The translations under genes and the position numbers were made by a program. Below, one piece after another: positions 26,822-38,580 of a stretch of DNA of 64,000 nt (position 1 is the first letter of the stretch; the number at the start of each line of letters is the position of its first letter). Below the pieces are notes generated by a model. That model saw nothing but the letters and a program-made list of their open reading frames with translations, was not told where the DNA came from and made no database searches. Source of the DNA: Lysobacter stagni (GTDB lineage: Bacteria > Pseudomonadota > Gammaproteobacteria > Xanthomonadales > Xanthomonadaceae); the NCBI RefSeq assembly GCF_030053425.1, contig NZ_JASGBI010000001.1, forward strand, positions 2,798,001-2,862,000. Direction: 5' to 3'.

Positions 26822-27505
26822 ATGACGTACGCGGATTCGCACCTGCTGTCCTTCCTCAAGGACCTCGCGCTGATCCCGATGACCCTGTTGCCGATCATCA
26901 ATCCGCTCAGCTCGGCCCCCGTCTTCGTGGCCGCGATCCGGCGCAACCCGCAGTCGGCGACGCGCCTGGCCCGGCAGATCGCCATCAACAGCTGGTTCGT
27001 CATCGTCACTTCGATGCTGATCGGCACATATGTCCTGCAGATCTTCGGAATCTCGCTGCCCACCGTGCGCCTGGCCGGTGGTCTGTTGGTCGCCGCGGCC
27101 GCCTGGCGCATGCTCGGATCGAACGACGAAGACGAGATGCGCAACGCCGCGGCCGACGAAGCGCGTGCACTGACGAACCAGCAGATCGTCAGCCGCAGCT
27201 TCTTCCCGATGACGTTTCCGCTGACGACGGGCCCGGGCACCATCGCCGCGGCCATCGCACTGGGCACCGAGTTCCCGATGACCTCGCCAGCGCTCTACCT
27301 GGCCGGCGCCGCCGTGTCGGCGGGTGGCGCCACGCTGGTCGCCATCGTCCTGTACTACATCTTCAAGAACGCCGCTGCGGTGCTGGGGAAGCTTGGACCC
27401 GTCGGCACGATGGTGATGGTTCGGCTGATGTCGTTCATCCTGTTGTGCATCGGCATCCAGATCATGTGGAACGGCTGGGCCGAGCTCAACGGCATCAAGG
27501 GATGA
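26822..27505 (+). CDS. MarC-family integral membrane protein
   Basis: A 227-residue membrane protein with six predicted helices. Family signs are LLPIINPLSSAPVFVAAI near the N-terminus, FGISLPTVRLAGGLLVAAAA in the middle and FPMTFPLTTGPGTIAAAI before the last three helices. MarC (UPF0056) proteins have no settled function and are not required for multiple antibiotic resistance despite the name. GAGGGGAGGG stands before the ATG at 26822; the upstream reading frame is not protein-like. It converges with the TPR barrel gene with 6 bases between stops. Confidence 0.9.
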   Translation: MTYADSHLLSFLKDLALIPMTLLPIINPLSSAPVFVAAIRRNPQSATRLARQIAINSWFVIVTSMLIGTYVLQIFGISLPTVRLAGGLLVAAAAWRMLGSNDEDEMRNAAADEARALTNQQIVSRSFFPMTFPLTTGPGTIAAAIALGTEFPMTSPALYLAGAAVSAGGATLVAIVLYYIFKNAAAVLGKLGPVGTMVMVRLMSFILLCIGIQIMWNGWAELNGIKG

Positions 27506-27511
27506 CCCGCC

Positions 27512-28846
27512 TCAGAACGCCCTTCGAACGTTGATCCACGCCTCGGTGGAGCTGTAGTTGAACGTCACCGAGTTGCTCTGGTCGCGGATGTACAGCAACT
27601 CCGGCCGCAGCGACCACTTCGGTGCGAAGGTCCATATCAGTCCCGCGCCACCTTCGTAGAGGTTGTCCTCGCGCCGCAGAACCACGGCCTGGTCGAGTGC
27701 GTCGGGATGGAAGTGGACGGCGTCGGTGTTGAACGAGTCGCGCTCCCACCAGACGAAGAGGAAGCCGTCCAGCGAATCGTTGAAGGTGTAATCGAAGCTG
27801 GCCGTCGCACCGAAGACGTTGGACTCGCCGTCCGGCCGGCTGGTGGCGTAGTTGCGGCCGCCGTGCGCGGTCAGGGAGAAGCTGCCGGCACCACCGGCGA
27901 GCGAAGTGGACCAGCCCACCGAGGCGGTCGCGGTGGTGCGGCTGCGGTCGCGCAGCGGCCCCTCCGGGTACCTGCGCCGGCGCACGTCGAGTCCGAGCGT
28001 CAGCTGGTTGTCGGTGTTGAGGTTGCGCGTGTAGCTGGTGAAGCCGCTCACATCGTTGCGGTAGTCGCCATTGCCGCGATAGCTCACGCGCCCCCGCAGA
28101 CCCAGCGCCAGATTGTTGTCGCCGAAGCTGTTGCTGCCTGCGATGCTCCAGCGAAGGTCGCGATCGTCGCGCGTGTCGCTGTCGTCGTAGATGCGGTGGC
28201 GGTAATCGAGCGTCCCATCGATGGCGTAGCCGTTCTCGAACGAGTGGTTGAATCCGCCGCTCGCGCGCAGGTTGTAGAAAGCATCACTTCCCCCATCGCC
28301 GAAAATCGCCGTCGAACGCGTCGAATTGACGCGATACACGCCAACCCCCAGCTCGGCATAGCCGAACGCCGTCGTGCTTCGACCTTCCTCCAGCGACTGG
28401 CGGGCCGCCTCGTCGTAGATCTGCACCTGCGACAACAGGTCGGGCGGAAGTCCATCGAATCGCAGCGCGATCTCGAACTGGTCCCGCGCCAGCGCGTACT
28501 GGTCCAGTGCGTAGTAGGCGCGACCCAACGCGAGATGGGCATCGGGCGAGTCGGGATTCAGCTCAAGGCTGCGGGCAAGCGCCGCGCGCGCCTTCTCGGC
28601 GTCGCCTGCGCCCAGCGCGGCACGACCGATCAGGTAATGGAACTGCGCGTCGCCCGAATGCGCCGCCTCCATCGGAGCCAGCACTTCGAGCGCCTGCGCG
28701 TACTGGTGCTGATCCACCAGCGACCGTGCGCCATTGAAGGTCGCGTCCTGTGCACTGGCTGCGCACACGATGAACAGAAACGCCAGACAGGGGAATGTAC
28801 GCACGGCCCGCTGGACAGCGGCCGGGGAACGGAAGCGGCGCCGCAT
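27512..28846 (-). CDS. Outer-membrane protein with N-terminal TPR repeats and C-terminal barrel (Slam-like)
   Basis: A 444-residue exported protein. The signal peptide ends at ASAQ. Residues about 40-165 form TPR repeats (FHYLIGRAALGAGDAEKARA, AHLALGRAYYALDQYALARD). From about 180 onward it is a strand-rich barrel ending in INVRRAF with terminal Phe. TPR plus barrel is the layout of surface lipoprotein assembly modulators and relatives, though no Slam motif can be confirmed by eye. The start at 28846 has a near-perfect ribosome site, AAGGAGGTGAT. The next 250 bases upstream, to 29097, hold no gene. Confidence 0.8.
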   Translation of the reverse strand: MRRRFRSPAAVQRAVRTFPCLAFLFIVCAASAQDATFNGARSLVDQHQYAQALEVLAPMEAAHSGDAQFHYLIGRAALGAGDAEKARAALARSLELNPDSPDAHLALGRAYYALDQYALARDQFEIALRFDGLPPDLLSQVQIYDEAARQSLEEGRSTTAFGYAELGVGVYRVNSTRSTAIFGDGGSDAFYNLRASGGFNHSFENGYAIDGTLDYRHRIYDDSDTRDDRDLRWSIAGSNSFGDNNLALGLRGRVSYRGNGDYRNDVSGFTSYTRNLNTDNQLTLGLDVRRRRYPEGPLRDRSRTTATASVGWSTSLAGGAGSFSLTAHGGRNYATSRPDGESNVFGATASFDYTFNDSLDGFLFVWWERDSFNTDAVHFHPDALDQAVVLRREDNLYEGGAGLIWTFAPKWSLRPELLYIRDQSNSVTFNYSSTEAWINVRRAF

Positions 28847-29096
28847 ATCACCTCCTTGCTGATGTCCACGTGACGTCATGAACAGGCGCGTGCGACACCA
28901 CTCGAACGCGCAACGTCACGCAGCCAGGCTCGTCAACGAACTGCGCTTATAGCAGAGCTATTACGTCGCGTAGTGAAAGCGAAGTGGAGGGCATTTGACA
29001 GTTCGATCACATCCACGATCCAACTTCATCACGCTGCGAGAACACCGAGTGCGCAATCGTCCGATCCGGTTGTTCAGGTCATGGACAGGAACCGCT

Positions 29097-31819
<2,723 letters not shown>

Positions 31820-31977
31820 TGCCGACCGCGGACGGCGCCATGGTGGCGTCGTCCGGCACGGAAGGGGAGCCGGCTGCACCTGGAGGCTGACGCGGATTAT
31901 CCGCGCAGCGGCAAGCAAGCCACGCCCGTTCCGTGCCGGTCACGGGCACGACCCAGGTGTCGACGAGGAGCAGGCGC

Positions 31978-33102
31978 GTGCATTCCACCGATCTTCCATC
32001 GTGCAGCCATCGGGCAACATCGCGAGCCTTGTGGCTATCGCTGGCGCTTGGCGTCATGGCCCTCGCGGCGCTCGCAGGGTGTCGTCGCGACAGCGACGAA
32101 GAGCAGGGCGAGGTGCGGCCCGTGCGCGTGCTGACCCTGGACAAGAGCGTCCGCGGCGACGTGTTCCAGCTGGTCGGCAACGTGCAGGCACAGCGCGAGG
32201 TGAACCTGTCGTTCCGCATCGGCGGACGCCTGGCGGATCGCCTGGTGGACGTGGGCGATGTCGTGCGGCCCGGACAGCTGATCGCACGGCTGGAAACGCA
32301 GGACGAAGAGAGCGGAATGCAATCGGCGCGCGCGCAGCTGAACGCAGCGCGGGCGCTGCAGGTCGAGGCGTCCAACAACTTCGTGCGCATGCGCGACCTC
32401 GTTGCGCAGAATGCGGTTTCGCGCGCACTGTTCGATCAGGCGCAGGCCAACCGTCGCGCCGCCGATTCACAGGTCGAATCGGCGCAGGCGCAGCTGAACC
32501 TGGCCGAGAACAGGCTGGGGTACACACGACTGGTGTCCGACGTGGGCGGCGTGGTCACCTCGCAGGGCGCCGAGCCCGGCGAAGTGGTCTCGGCGGGCCG
32601 CATGATCGTGCAGATCGCCGGCGAGGACGCGCGCGACGCGGTGTTCGACGTGCCGGCGCGCATCAAGGACAACGCTGCGCGTAACGCGACTGTCGAGGTA
32701 CTTCTGACGGCCGATCCGAAGGTACGAACCAGCGGACGCGTACGCGAAGTCTCACCGCGCGCGGACCCGATGACCGGCACGTTCCGCGTGCGGGTCTCCT
32801 TGGCCGATCCTCCTCCGGCAATGCGTCTGGGCACCACGGTGACCGGTCGTCTCCCGTTGTCGGCAACGGTGGGGATCGCGGTGCCGACGACCGCGGTGAT
32901 GCGCTCCGGACGCGAGCCGGCCGTGTGGGTGGTGGACCCCAAGGTCAAGACGGTGTCGATGCGTGTCATCCGCATCCAGTCGTCCGATCCGTATGAAGTC
33001 GTCGTCGCCTCCGGCTTGAACGCCGGCGATACCGTCGTGACGGCGGGCGTGCAGGCCCTGCGTCCCGGCCAGAAGGTGCGCCCGCTCGAGGCGGCGCGAT
33101 GA
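31978..33102 (+). CDS. RND efflux periplasmic adaptor (membrane fusion protein)
   Basis: A 374-residue lipoprotein adaptor. The signal ends in lipobox LAGC. Then come an MFP barrel-sandwich domain (GRLADRLVDVGDVVRPGQLI), a coiled-coil hairpin (about 95-170, rich in Ala/Gln/Leu), and beta-barrel and membrane-proximal domains (GVQALRPGQKV). This is the HlyD/AcrA-type plan. The GTG at 31978 has a GAGGAGC ribosome site and gives a normal signal; an upstream ATG (31933) has none. The stop overlaps the RND pump start (ATGA). Confidence 0.88.
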   Translation: MHSTDLPSCSHRATSRALWLSLALGVMALAALAGCRRDSDEEQGEVRPVRVLTLDKSVRGDVFQLVGNVQAQREVNLSFRIGGRLADRLVDVGDVVRPGQLIARLETQDEESGMQSARAQLNAARALQVEASNNFVRMRDLVAQNAVSRALFDQAQANRRAADSQVESAQAQLNLAENRLGYTRLVSDVGGVVTSQGAEPGEVVSAGRMIVQIAGEDARDAVFDVPARIKDNAARNATVEVLLTADPKVRTSGRVREVSPRADPMTGTFRVRVSLADPPPAMRLGTTVTGRLPLSATVGIAVPTTAVMRSGREPAVWVVDPKVKTVSMRVIRIQSSDPYEVVVASGLNAGDTVVTAGVQALRPGQKVRPLEAAR

Positions 33103-36100
33103 TCGGCCCCAACCTGTCGGAATGGGCGCTGCGGAAGACCTCGCTGGTGGTCTTCCTGATGATCATCGCGATCGTGGCCGGCGTCGTGTCGTTCATGCGC
33201 CTGGGGCGCGACGAGGACCCCGCGTTCACCGTGCGCACCATGGTGGTGGGCGCGGCCTGGCCGGGCGCGACCGTCGATGAAACGCTGCGCCTGGTCACCG
33301 AACGCATCGAACGCAAGCTGCAGGAAACCTCGCACCTGGACCGGGTGCGCAGCTACACGACGGCAGGGCAGACCACGATCTTCGTCGAGCTGGACCAGGC
33401 CACGCCACCCGACGTGGTGCCGGACATCTGGTACCAGGTTCGCCGCAACGTCAGCGACATCCGCGGCACGCTGCCCGCTGGCGTCGTGGGGCCATTCTTC
33501 AACGACGACTTCGGCGATACCTTCGGCATCATCTACGGATTCACCGCCGATGGCTTCGACTTCCGCGAACTGCGCGATTACGTCGACATGGCCCGCGAGC
33601 GACTGCTGCGCGTGCCGGACGTGTCGAAGATCGAAGTGCTCGGCACCCAGGACGAACAGATCTACATCGAGTTCTCCACCGAGAAGATCGCCGGCATGCG
33701 GCTGGACCTGGCCTCGATCATCGCCGCGATCCAGGCGCAGAACGTGCTGCGTCCGGCGGGCGTGTTCCAGACCGACAAGGAACGCGTGTTCCTGCGCATC
33801 AGCGGCGCGTTCGACAACGAGAAGGACATCGAATCGTTCAATGTCTCGCTTTCGGGGCGCATCATCCGGCTGGGCGACATCGCGCAGGTCCGTCGCGGCG
33901 ACATCGACCCGCCGCAGCCGATGTTCCGCGTCAACGGCAAGCCGGCCATCGGCCTGGCCATCGCCATGCGCGAGGGCGGCGACATCCTCGCGCTGGGCAA
34001 GAACATCCGCAAGGAAATGGCGGCCATTCGCGCCGAACTTCCGATGGGAATCGACCCGGTGCTGGTGGCCGACCAGGCCGTCACCGTGGATTCGGCCATC
34101 AACGATTTCATGGCCTCGCTGTGGCAGGCCATCATCATCATCCTGGTGTGCAGCTTCGTCAGCCTTGGCGTGCGCCCCGGCACCGTGGTGGCGCTGTCGA
34201 TCCCGCTGACGCTGGCGATCGTGTTCGCGGTGATGAACATGCTTGGCATCGACCTGCACCGCATCTCGCTGGGCGCGTTGATCATCGCGCTGACGCTGCT
34301 GGTCGACGATGCGATGACCACGGTGGACGCCATGATCAACCGGCTGGCGCTGGGCGACAGCAAGGACGATGCGGCCACCTACGCCTACCGCACGCTGGCC
34401 GCGCCGATGCTCATCGGCACGCTGGTGACCATCTCCAGCTTCATCCCCATCGGCTTCGCCCGCAGTTCGGCGGGTGAGTACACGTTCTCGATCTTCTCGG
34501 TGGTGGCGATCTCGCTGATCGTCTCGTGGCTGGGCGCGGTGATCTTCGCGCCGCTGATGGGCAAGGCGATCCTCAAGGCCCCGGAGCCGTCCACCACGAA
34601 GACGCCACCGAAGCCGAGCCGCGTCCTTGGCGCCTACACCCGGCTGCTGCAGGGCGCGATACGGGCGCGCTGGCTGACCATCGGCATCACCGTCGGGGCG
34701 TTCCTGCTCGCGCTGCTGCTGTCGCGGTTCGTGTCGCAGCAGTTCTTTCCCGCGTCCGACCGCCCCGAGCTGACCGTGGACATGACGCTGCGGCAGAACG
34801 CGTCGATCTACGCAACGCGCGAGCAGGCGCTGCGCCTGGAAGCGCTGCTCAACGGCAACCCCGACGTCGACCACTACAGCACCTACATCGGACGCGGTGC
34901 CATCCGCTTCATCCTCACGCTGAACGTGCAGCTGGCCAATCCTTTCTTCGCCCAGTTCGTGATCGTGGCCAAGGACATCGAGGCCCGCGAGCGCCTGCAG
35001 GCGATGCTCGACAAGGCGCTTGCGGAAGACTTCCCCGAGGTCGTTGGCCGTGTGTCGTCGCTGGAGCTGGGGCCGCCGGTCGGGTTTCCGTTGCAGTACC
35101 GCGTGAGCGGGCCGGACAAGGACCGCGTGCGCAACATCGCGCTGGAGCTGGCGCAGGTGATCGGTGCCGACACGCGGACGCACGGCATCAACTACGACTG
35201 GATGGAACCGGCGCGGCAGGTGCGCATCCACGTCGACCAGGACGAAGCGCGCCAGCTGGGTGTGAGTTCCGCCGCGCTATCCAGCGCGCTCAACGCCGCC
35301 ATCACCGGCACGACGGTCACGCAGGTACGTGACGACATCTACCTGGTCAACGTCGTCGCCCGCGCGGTGGACAACCAGCGCGCTTCGTTCCAGACACTGG
35401 CCTCGTTGCAGGTGCCCACGCCCAGCGGGCGGATGGTGGCGATCAGCCAGTTCGCCACCTTCGCCGAGGAGCAGGAATACCCGCTGGTGTGGCGACGCAA
35501 CCTGGTGCCCACGCTGACCGTGCGTGCCGATGTGGTGAAGGACGTCATGCCCGACGACGTGGTGGACGACCTGCAACCGAACATTGAAGCGTTCGCCGCG
35601 AAGCTGCCGCCGCTCTACCGCGTGGAGGTGGGTGGACTGCCGGAGGAGAGCGGTCAGTCCAGCGCGTCGGTGTTCGCGGTCGTTCCCATCATGATCCTGA
35701 TGATGCTGGTGGTGATGATGGTGCTGCTGGTGAGCTTCCGCCGATTGGCGATGGTGGTGAGCGTGCTGCCGCTGGGCTTGATCGGCGTGGTCGCTTCGCT
35801 GCTCATCTTCAACCGTCCGCTGGGTTTCGTCGCCATCCTCGGCATCCTCGCGCTGATCGGCATGATCGCGAAGAACGCGGTGATCCTGATCGTACAGATC
35901 GAAACCGACCGCGCCAGCGGAAAGGGCGTGCTGGATGCGGTGGTGAGCGCGGCCACGTCGCGAATGCGGCCGCTCATGCTGACCGCCATCTCCACCGTGC
36001 TTGGCCTGATTCCGATCGCGCCAACGGTGTTCTGGGGGCCGATGGCGTTTGCGATCATGGGCGGCCTGCTGGTGGCGACGCTGCTCACGCTGGTCTTCCT

Positions 36101-36173
36101 TCCCGTGCTGTACGTGACGGTGTTCGGCAACGAGCCACCGCCCAAGGCGCCGGCCACGCCGGCTTCGGGGTGA
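33099..36173 (+). CDS. RND-family efflux pump permease (HAE1 type)
   Basis: A 1024-residue inner-membrane pump with the RND plan: helix 1, a large periplasmic domain, helices 2-6, a second periplasmic domain, helices 8-12. Helix 4 has LTLLVDDAMTTVDAM, the position of the proton-relay aspartates. The C-terminal end has LGILALIGMIAKNAVILI, the usual GIVVKNAI-like stretch. Together with the adaptor it would pump hydrophobic or cationic compounds. The matching outer-membrane channel is not adjacent but lies at 43165, after the antiporter operon and a permease gene. Confidence 0.92.
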   Translation: MIGPNLSEWALRKTSLVVFLMIIAIVAGVVSFMRLGRDEDPAFTVRTMVVGAAWPGATVDETLRLVTERIERKLQETSHLDRVRSYTTAGQTTIFVELDQATPPDVVPDIWYQVRRNVSDIRGTLPAGVVGPFFNDDFGDTFGIIYGFTADGFDFRELRDYVDMARERLLRVPDVSKIEVLGTQDEQIYIEFSTEKIAGMRLDLASIIAAIQAQNVLRPAGVFQTDKERVFLRISGAFDNEKDIESFNVSLSGRIIRLGDIAQVRRGDIDPPQPMFRVNGKPAIGLAIAMREGGDILALGKNIRKEMAAIRAELPMGIDPVLVADQAVTVDSAINDFMASLWQAIIIILVCSFVSLGVRPGTVVALSIPLTLAIVFAVMNMLGIDLHRISLGALIIALTLLVDDAMTTVDAMINRLALGDSKDDAATYAYRTLAAPMLIGTLVTISSFIPIGFARSSAGEYTFSIFSVVAISLIVSWLGAVIFAPLMGKAILKAPEPSTTKTPPKPSRVLGAYTRLLQGAIRARWLTIGITVGAFLLALLLSRFVSQQFFPASDRPELTVDMTLRQNASIYATREQALRLEALLNGNPDVDHYSTYIGRGAIRFILTLNVQLANPFFAQFVIVAKDIEARERLQAMLDKALAEDFPEVVGRVSSLELGPPVGFPLQYRVSGPDKDRVRNIALELAQVIGADTRTHGINYDWMEPARQVRIHVDQDEARQLGVSSAALSSALNAAITGTTVTQVRDDIYLVNVVARAVDNQRASFQTLASLQVPTPSGRMVAISQFATFAEEQEYPLVWRRNLVPTLTVRADVVKDVMPDDVVDDLQPNIEAFAAKLPPLYRVEVGGLPEESGQSSASVFAVVPIMILMMLVVMMVLLVSFRRLAMVVSVLPLGLIGVVASLLIFNRPLGFVAILGILALIGMIAKNAVILIVQIETDRASGKGVLDAVVSAATSRMRPLMLTAISTVLGLIPIAPTVFWGPMAFAIMGGLLVATLLTLVFLPVLYVTVFGNEPPPKAPATPASG

Positions 36174-36235
36174 TCCGCCATGCGCCGGTTCTTCCACCCG
36201 ATTGATCGGCTTCGCAGGCATGCGAGGGGGGCGGC

Positions 36236-36784
36236 ATGAAGCGCCGTGCCGTGGAACTTGCCGCGCGCCAGCCGTATTCGCCGCGCGTTGCAGCGGCCAG
36301 CCGTGTCGCCGCGTTCGCATTGCTGTGGGTCGTGCTGATGCCGAGCGCGAACCTGGGAGATATCGCCGTAGGCCTGTTCGCCGCCATCTGCGCCTGCGCG
36401 ACGAGTCTGTGGTTGCAGCCACCCCGACAGGGCCATCTGCGATTCTTCGTGCTGATCTCGCTGTTGCCGCACTTCCTCTACCAGTCGCTGCTGGCGGGAT
36501 GGGACGTCGCGCGCCGTGCGTTCGATCCGCGCATGCCGATGCAAACGGGGCTGGTCGATTGCCCGCTGGACCTTTCACCGGGCCTGCCACGCAACACGTT
36601 CGCCACCATCACCAGTCTGCTGCCGGGCTCGGTGCCCTGCGGCGACAACGACGGCGCGCTGGTGTACCACTGCCTCGACGTGAGCCAGCCGGCCGTGCAG
36701 CAGCTCAAGGAAGAGGAGCGCCTGTTCGCGCGCGCACTCGTGGCCGGCGACGATGCAAGCCAGTCGACAGGAGGATCGTCGTGA
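36236..36784 (+). CDS. mrpE: Mrp-type Na+/H+ antiporter subunit E
   Basis: A 182-residue membrane protein. The first two helices are RVAAFALLWVVLMPSANLGD and IAVGLFAAICACATSLWL, then LISLLPHFLYQSLLAGWDVARRAFDP, a family hallmark. The tail includes TFATITSLLPGSVPCGDNDGA. MrpE is needed for assembly or activity of the multi-subunit antiporter. It begins 62 bases after the RND pump and starts a chain of genes with 4-base overlaps: E-F-G-B-C-D-D. Confidence 0.88.
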   Translation: MKRRAVELAARQPYSPRVAAASRVAAFALLWVVLMPSANLGDIAVGLFAAICACATSLWLQPPRQGHLRFFVLISLLPHFLYQSLLAGWDVARRAFDPRMPMQTGLVDCPLDLSPGLPRNTFATITSLLPGSVPCGDNDGALVYHCLDVSQPAVQQLKEEERLFARALVAGDDASQSTGGSS

Positions 36785-37041
36785 CCGCGTTCCTGCTCGC
36801 ATCGGCCGCGTTCGTGCTGCTGACGGTCGCCATCGGGCTGGTCCGCATCCTGCGCGGTCCGGGCGATGCGGACCGCATGATGGCCGCCCAGCTGCTGGGC
36901 AGTGGCGGCATCGCCGCGCTGTTGCTGGCCGCTGCGACAGGGCCGTCGGCGGTGGTCGATGTGGCATTGATCCTGGCGCTGCTCGCCGCGTTCGCCTCGA
37001 TCGCCTTCGTCAAGGCGGGGCAGGGGGATGACCCGGAATGA
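36781..37041 (+). CDS. mrpF: Mrp-type Na+/H+ antiporter subunit F
   Basis: An 86-residue membrane protein with three helices. The segment VRILRGPGDADRMMAAQLLG fits the MrpF signature (RxxxGPxxxDRvvA). The GTG at 36781 overlaps the stop of mrpE by four bases (GTGA), so coupling supports this start. The C-terminal KAGQGDDPE is short and polar. Confidence 0.9.
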   Translation: MTAFLLASAAFVLLTVAIGLVRILRGPGDADRMMAAQLLGSGGIAALLLAAATGPSAVVDVALILALLAAFASIAFVKAGQGDDPE

Positions 37042-37325
37042 GGACCGTGCTGGACATCGTCAGCATCGTGCTGATCTGCGGCGGCGTGTTCTTCTTCCTC
37101 GCCGGCGCCATCGGCCTGTTGCGCTTCCCGGACACGATGACGCGCCTGCATGCACTCACCAAGGCCGACAACCTGGGCATCGGCCTGGTGGTGTTCGGGC
37201 TGCTGCCGCAGATGGACAGCGTGCTCAGCGGGTTGAAGCTGCTGGTGGTGTGGGTGCTGTTGCTGTGGTCTTCGGCGACCGTGTCGCAGTTGATCGCGCG
37301 TGCGGCGCGGCGAGGCACGTCGTGA
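37038..37325 (+). CDS. mrpG: Mrp-type Na+/H+ antiporter subunit G
   Basis: A 95-residue membrane protein. It has GGVFFFLAGAIGLLRFPDTM, then RLHALTKADNLGIGLVVFGL, the MrpG hallmark (G-hhRFPDhhTRhHAhsKs-thG). The start overlaps the stop of mrpF, and its own stop overlaps the GTG of the next gene. Confidence 0.92.
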   Translation: MRTVLDIVSIVLICGGVFFFLAGAIGLLRFPDTMTRLHALTKADNLGIGLVVFGLLPQMDSVLSGLKLLVVWVLLLWSSATVSQLIARAARRGTS

Positions 37326-38260
37326 CCGGGCTGTTCGACATCGCGTTGTGCGCGCTGGTTCTTGGGCTGGCGACGTGGACCGTGGCGACGCACAACGCGT
37401 TCGCGGCGGTGACCGGCTACCTCGCGTACGGCCTGCTGCTCACTCTTGTGTGGGTGCGTCTTGCCGCGGTGGACGTGGCGCTGACCGAAGCCGCCATCGG
37501 CACGGGGCTGACCGGCGCGCTGCTGATTGGCGCCGTCGCGCGACTGCGGGCGCAGCGGCTGGTTCCGGAGTGGCGCAGCCGCAGCCTGCGCCTGCGCGTG
37601 CTTGCCGCGCTGGGGGCAGGCAGTGTCACGGCGGCGCTGGTGGCGTGCATCCTGCAGCTGCCGGATCCGGCGCCCACGCTGGCGCCCGATGTGATGCAGA
37701 ACATCGCCGCAACGGGAGTGAAGAATCCGATCACCGCGGTGCTGCTGGCGTTCCGCGCGATGGACACGCTGCTCGAGGCCATCGTGCTGTTGTTCGCGTT
37801 GATCGGCGTGTGGTCGCTGTCCGCCGATCCGGACTGGGGACATCGGCCCGGCATCGTGCATCGCGCCGACCCGAACGGAATCCTGTCGTACATCGCGCGC
37901 CTGTTGCCGCCCATCGGCGTGCTGGTGGCGATCTACATCCTGTGGGCGGGCGCCGACCAGCCGGGCGGAAAGTTCCAGGGCGCGACCATCCTCGCAGCGA
38001 TGTGGCTGCTGACGATCATGGCCGCGTTGACGCAACCGCCGCCCATCGCCAGCCGCTGGCTGCGTGTGGGCCTGGTGGCGGGGCCGCTCATCTTCATCGC
38101 CATCGGGACGCTGGGCATCGTGTTGGGCGTGGGGTTCCTCGGCTATCCGGAAGGCGCCGCGAAGCCGCTCATCATCGTCATCGAGTTCGCGCTGATGCCA
38201 TCGCTGGCGATCACGCTGGCGCTGCTGCTGATCGGTGCGCCGCGGAGCGAGCCGCGATGA
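37322..38260 (+). CDS. mrpB: Mrp antiporter subunit B fused to an N-terminal DUF4040 (MbhD-like) domain
   Basis: A 312-residue membrane protein. Residues about 1-80 form a DUF4040/MbhD-like segment (AAVTGYLAYGLLLTLVWVRLAAVDVALTEAAIG). The remainder is MnhB-like (RLLPPIGVLVAIYILWAGADQPGGKFQG). In many Mrp operons the DUF4040 part is the C-terminal end of the large MrpA subunit; here it is joined to MrpB and no long MrpA is present. The GTG start overlaps the stop of mrpG. Confidence 0.85.
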   Translation: MTGLFDIALCALVLGLATWTVATHNAFAAVTGYLAYGLLLTLVWVRLAAVDVALTEAAIGTGLTGALLIGAVARLRAQRLVPEWRSRSLRLRVLAALGAGSVTAALVACILQLPDPAPTLAPDVMQNIAATGVKNPITAVLLAFRAMDTLLEAIVLLFALIGVWSLSADPDWGHRPGIVHRADPNGILSYIARLLPPIGVLVAIYILWAGADQPGGKFQGATILAAMWLLTIMAALTQPPPIASRWLRVGLVAGPLIFIAIGTLGIVLGVGFLGYPEGAAKPLIIVIEFALMPSLAITLALLLIGAPRSEPR

Positions 38261-38580
38261 ACACCACGGTCGTCTTCGGTACGTGCGCGGCGCTGCTGGT
38301 TGGGCTTGGCCTGTACGGGCTGATCGTGGAACCGCGGCCGTTGCGCAAGGTGCTTTCTTTCAATCTGATGAGCACGGGCGTGTTCCTGTTGTGCGCGGTC
38401 ATCGCACGGCGCGCAGGCGCGAGCATCGCCGACCCGGTACCGCAGGCATTGCTGATCACGGCGATCGTCGTGGCGTTCGCAGCGTCGGCCCTGGCCGTGG
38501 CCGTGTTGCTGCGGCTGGCCGAAACCGCCGATTCGGTGTCTCTCGATCCGCAGGAGGACGATGGGGAGGCGCCGCCATGA
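38257..38580 (+). CDS. mrpC: Mrp-type Na+/H+ antiporter subunit C (NuoK-like)
   Basis: A 107-residue membrane protein with three helices, homologous to NuoK of complex I. LGLYGLIVEPRPLRKVLSFN leads into helix 2, and DPVPQALLITAIVVAFAASAL is the family hallmark. The start overlaps the mrpB stop and the end overlaps the next start, both by four bases. Confidence 0.9.
   Translation: MNTTVVFGTCAALLVGLGLYGLIVEPRPLRKVLSFNLMSTGVFLLCAVIARRAGASIADPVPQALLITAIVVAFAASALAVAVLLRLAETADSVSLDPQEDDGEAPP

Noticed and set aside
32436..35231. 931-codon minus-strand frame opposite the RND genes
   Set aside because: Shadow frame; RND pump motifs and coupled starts are on the plus strand.
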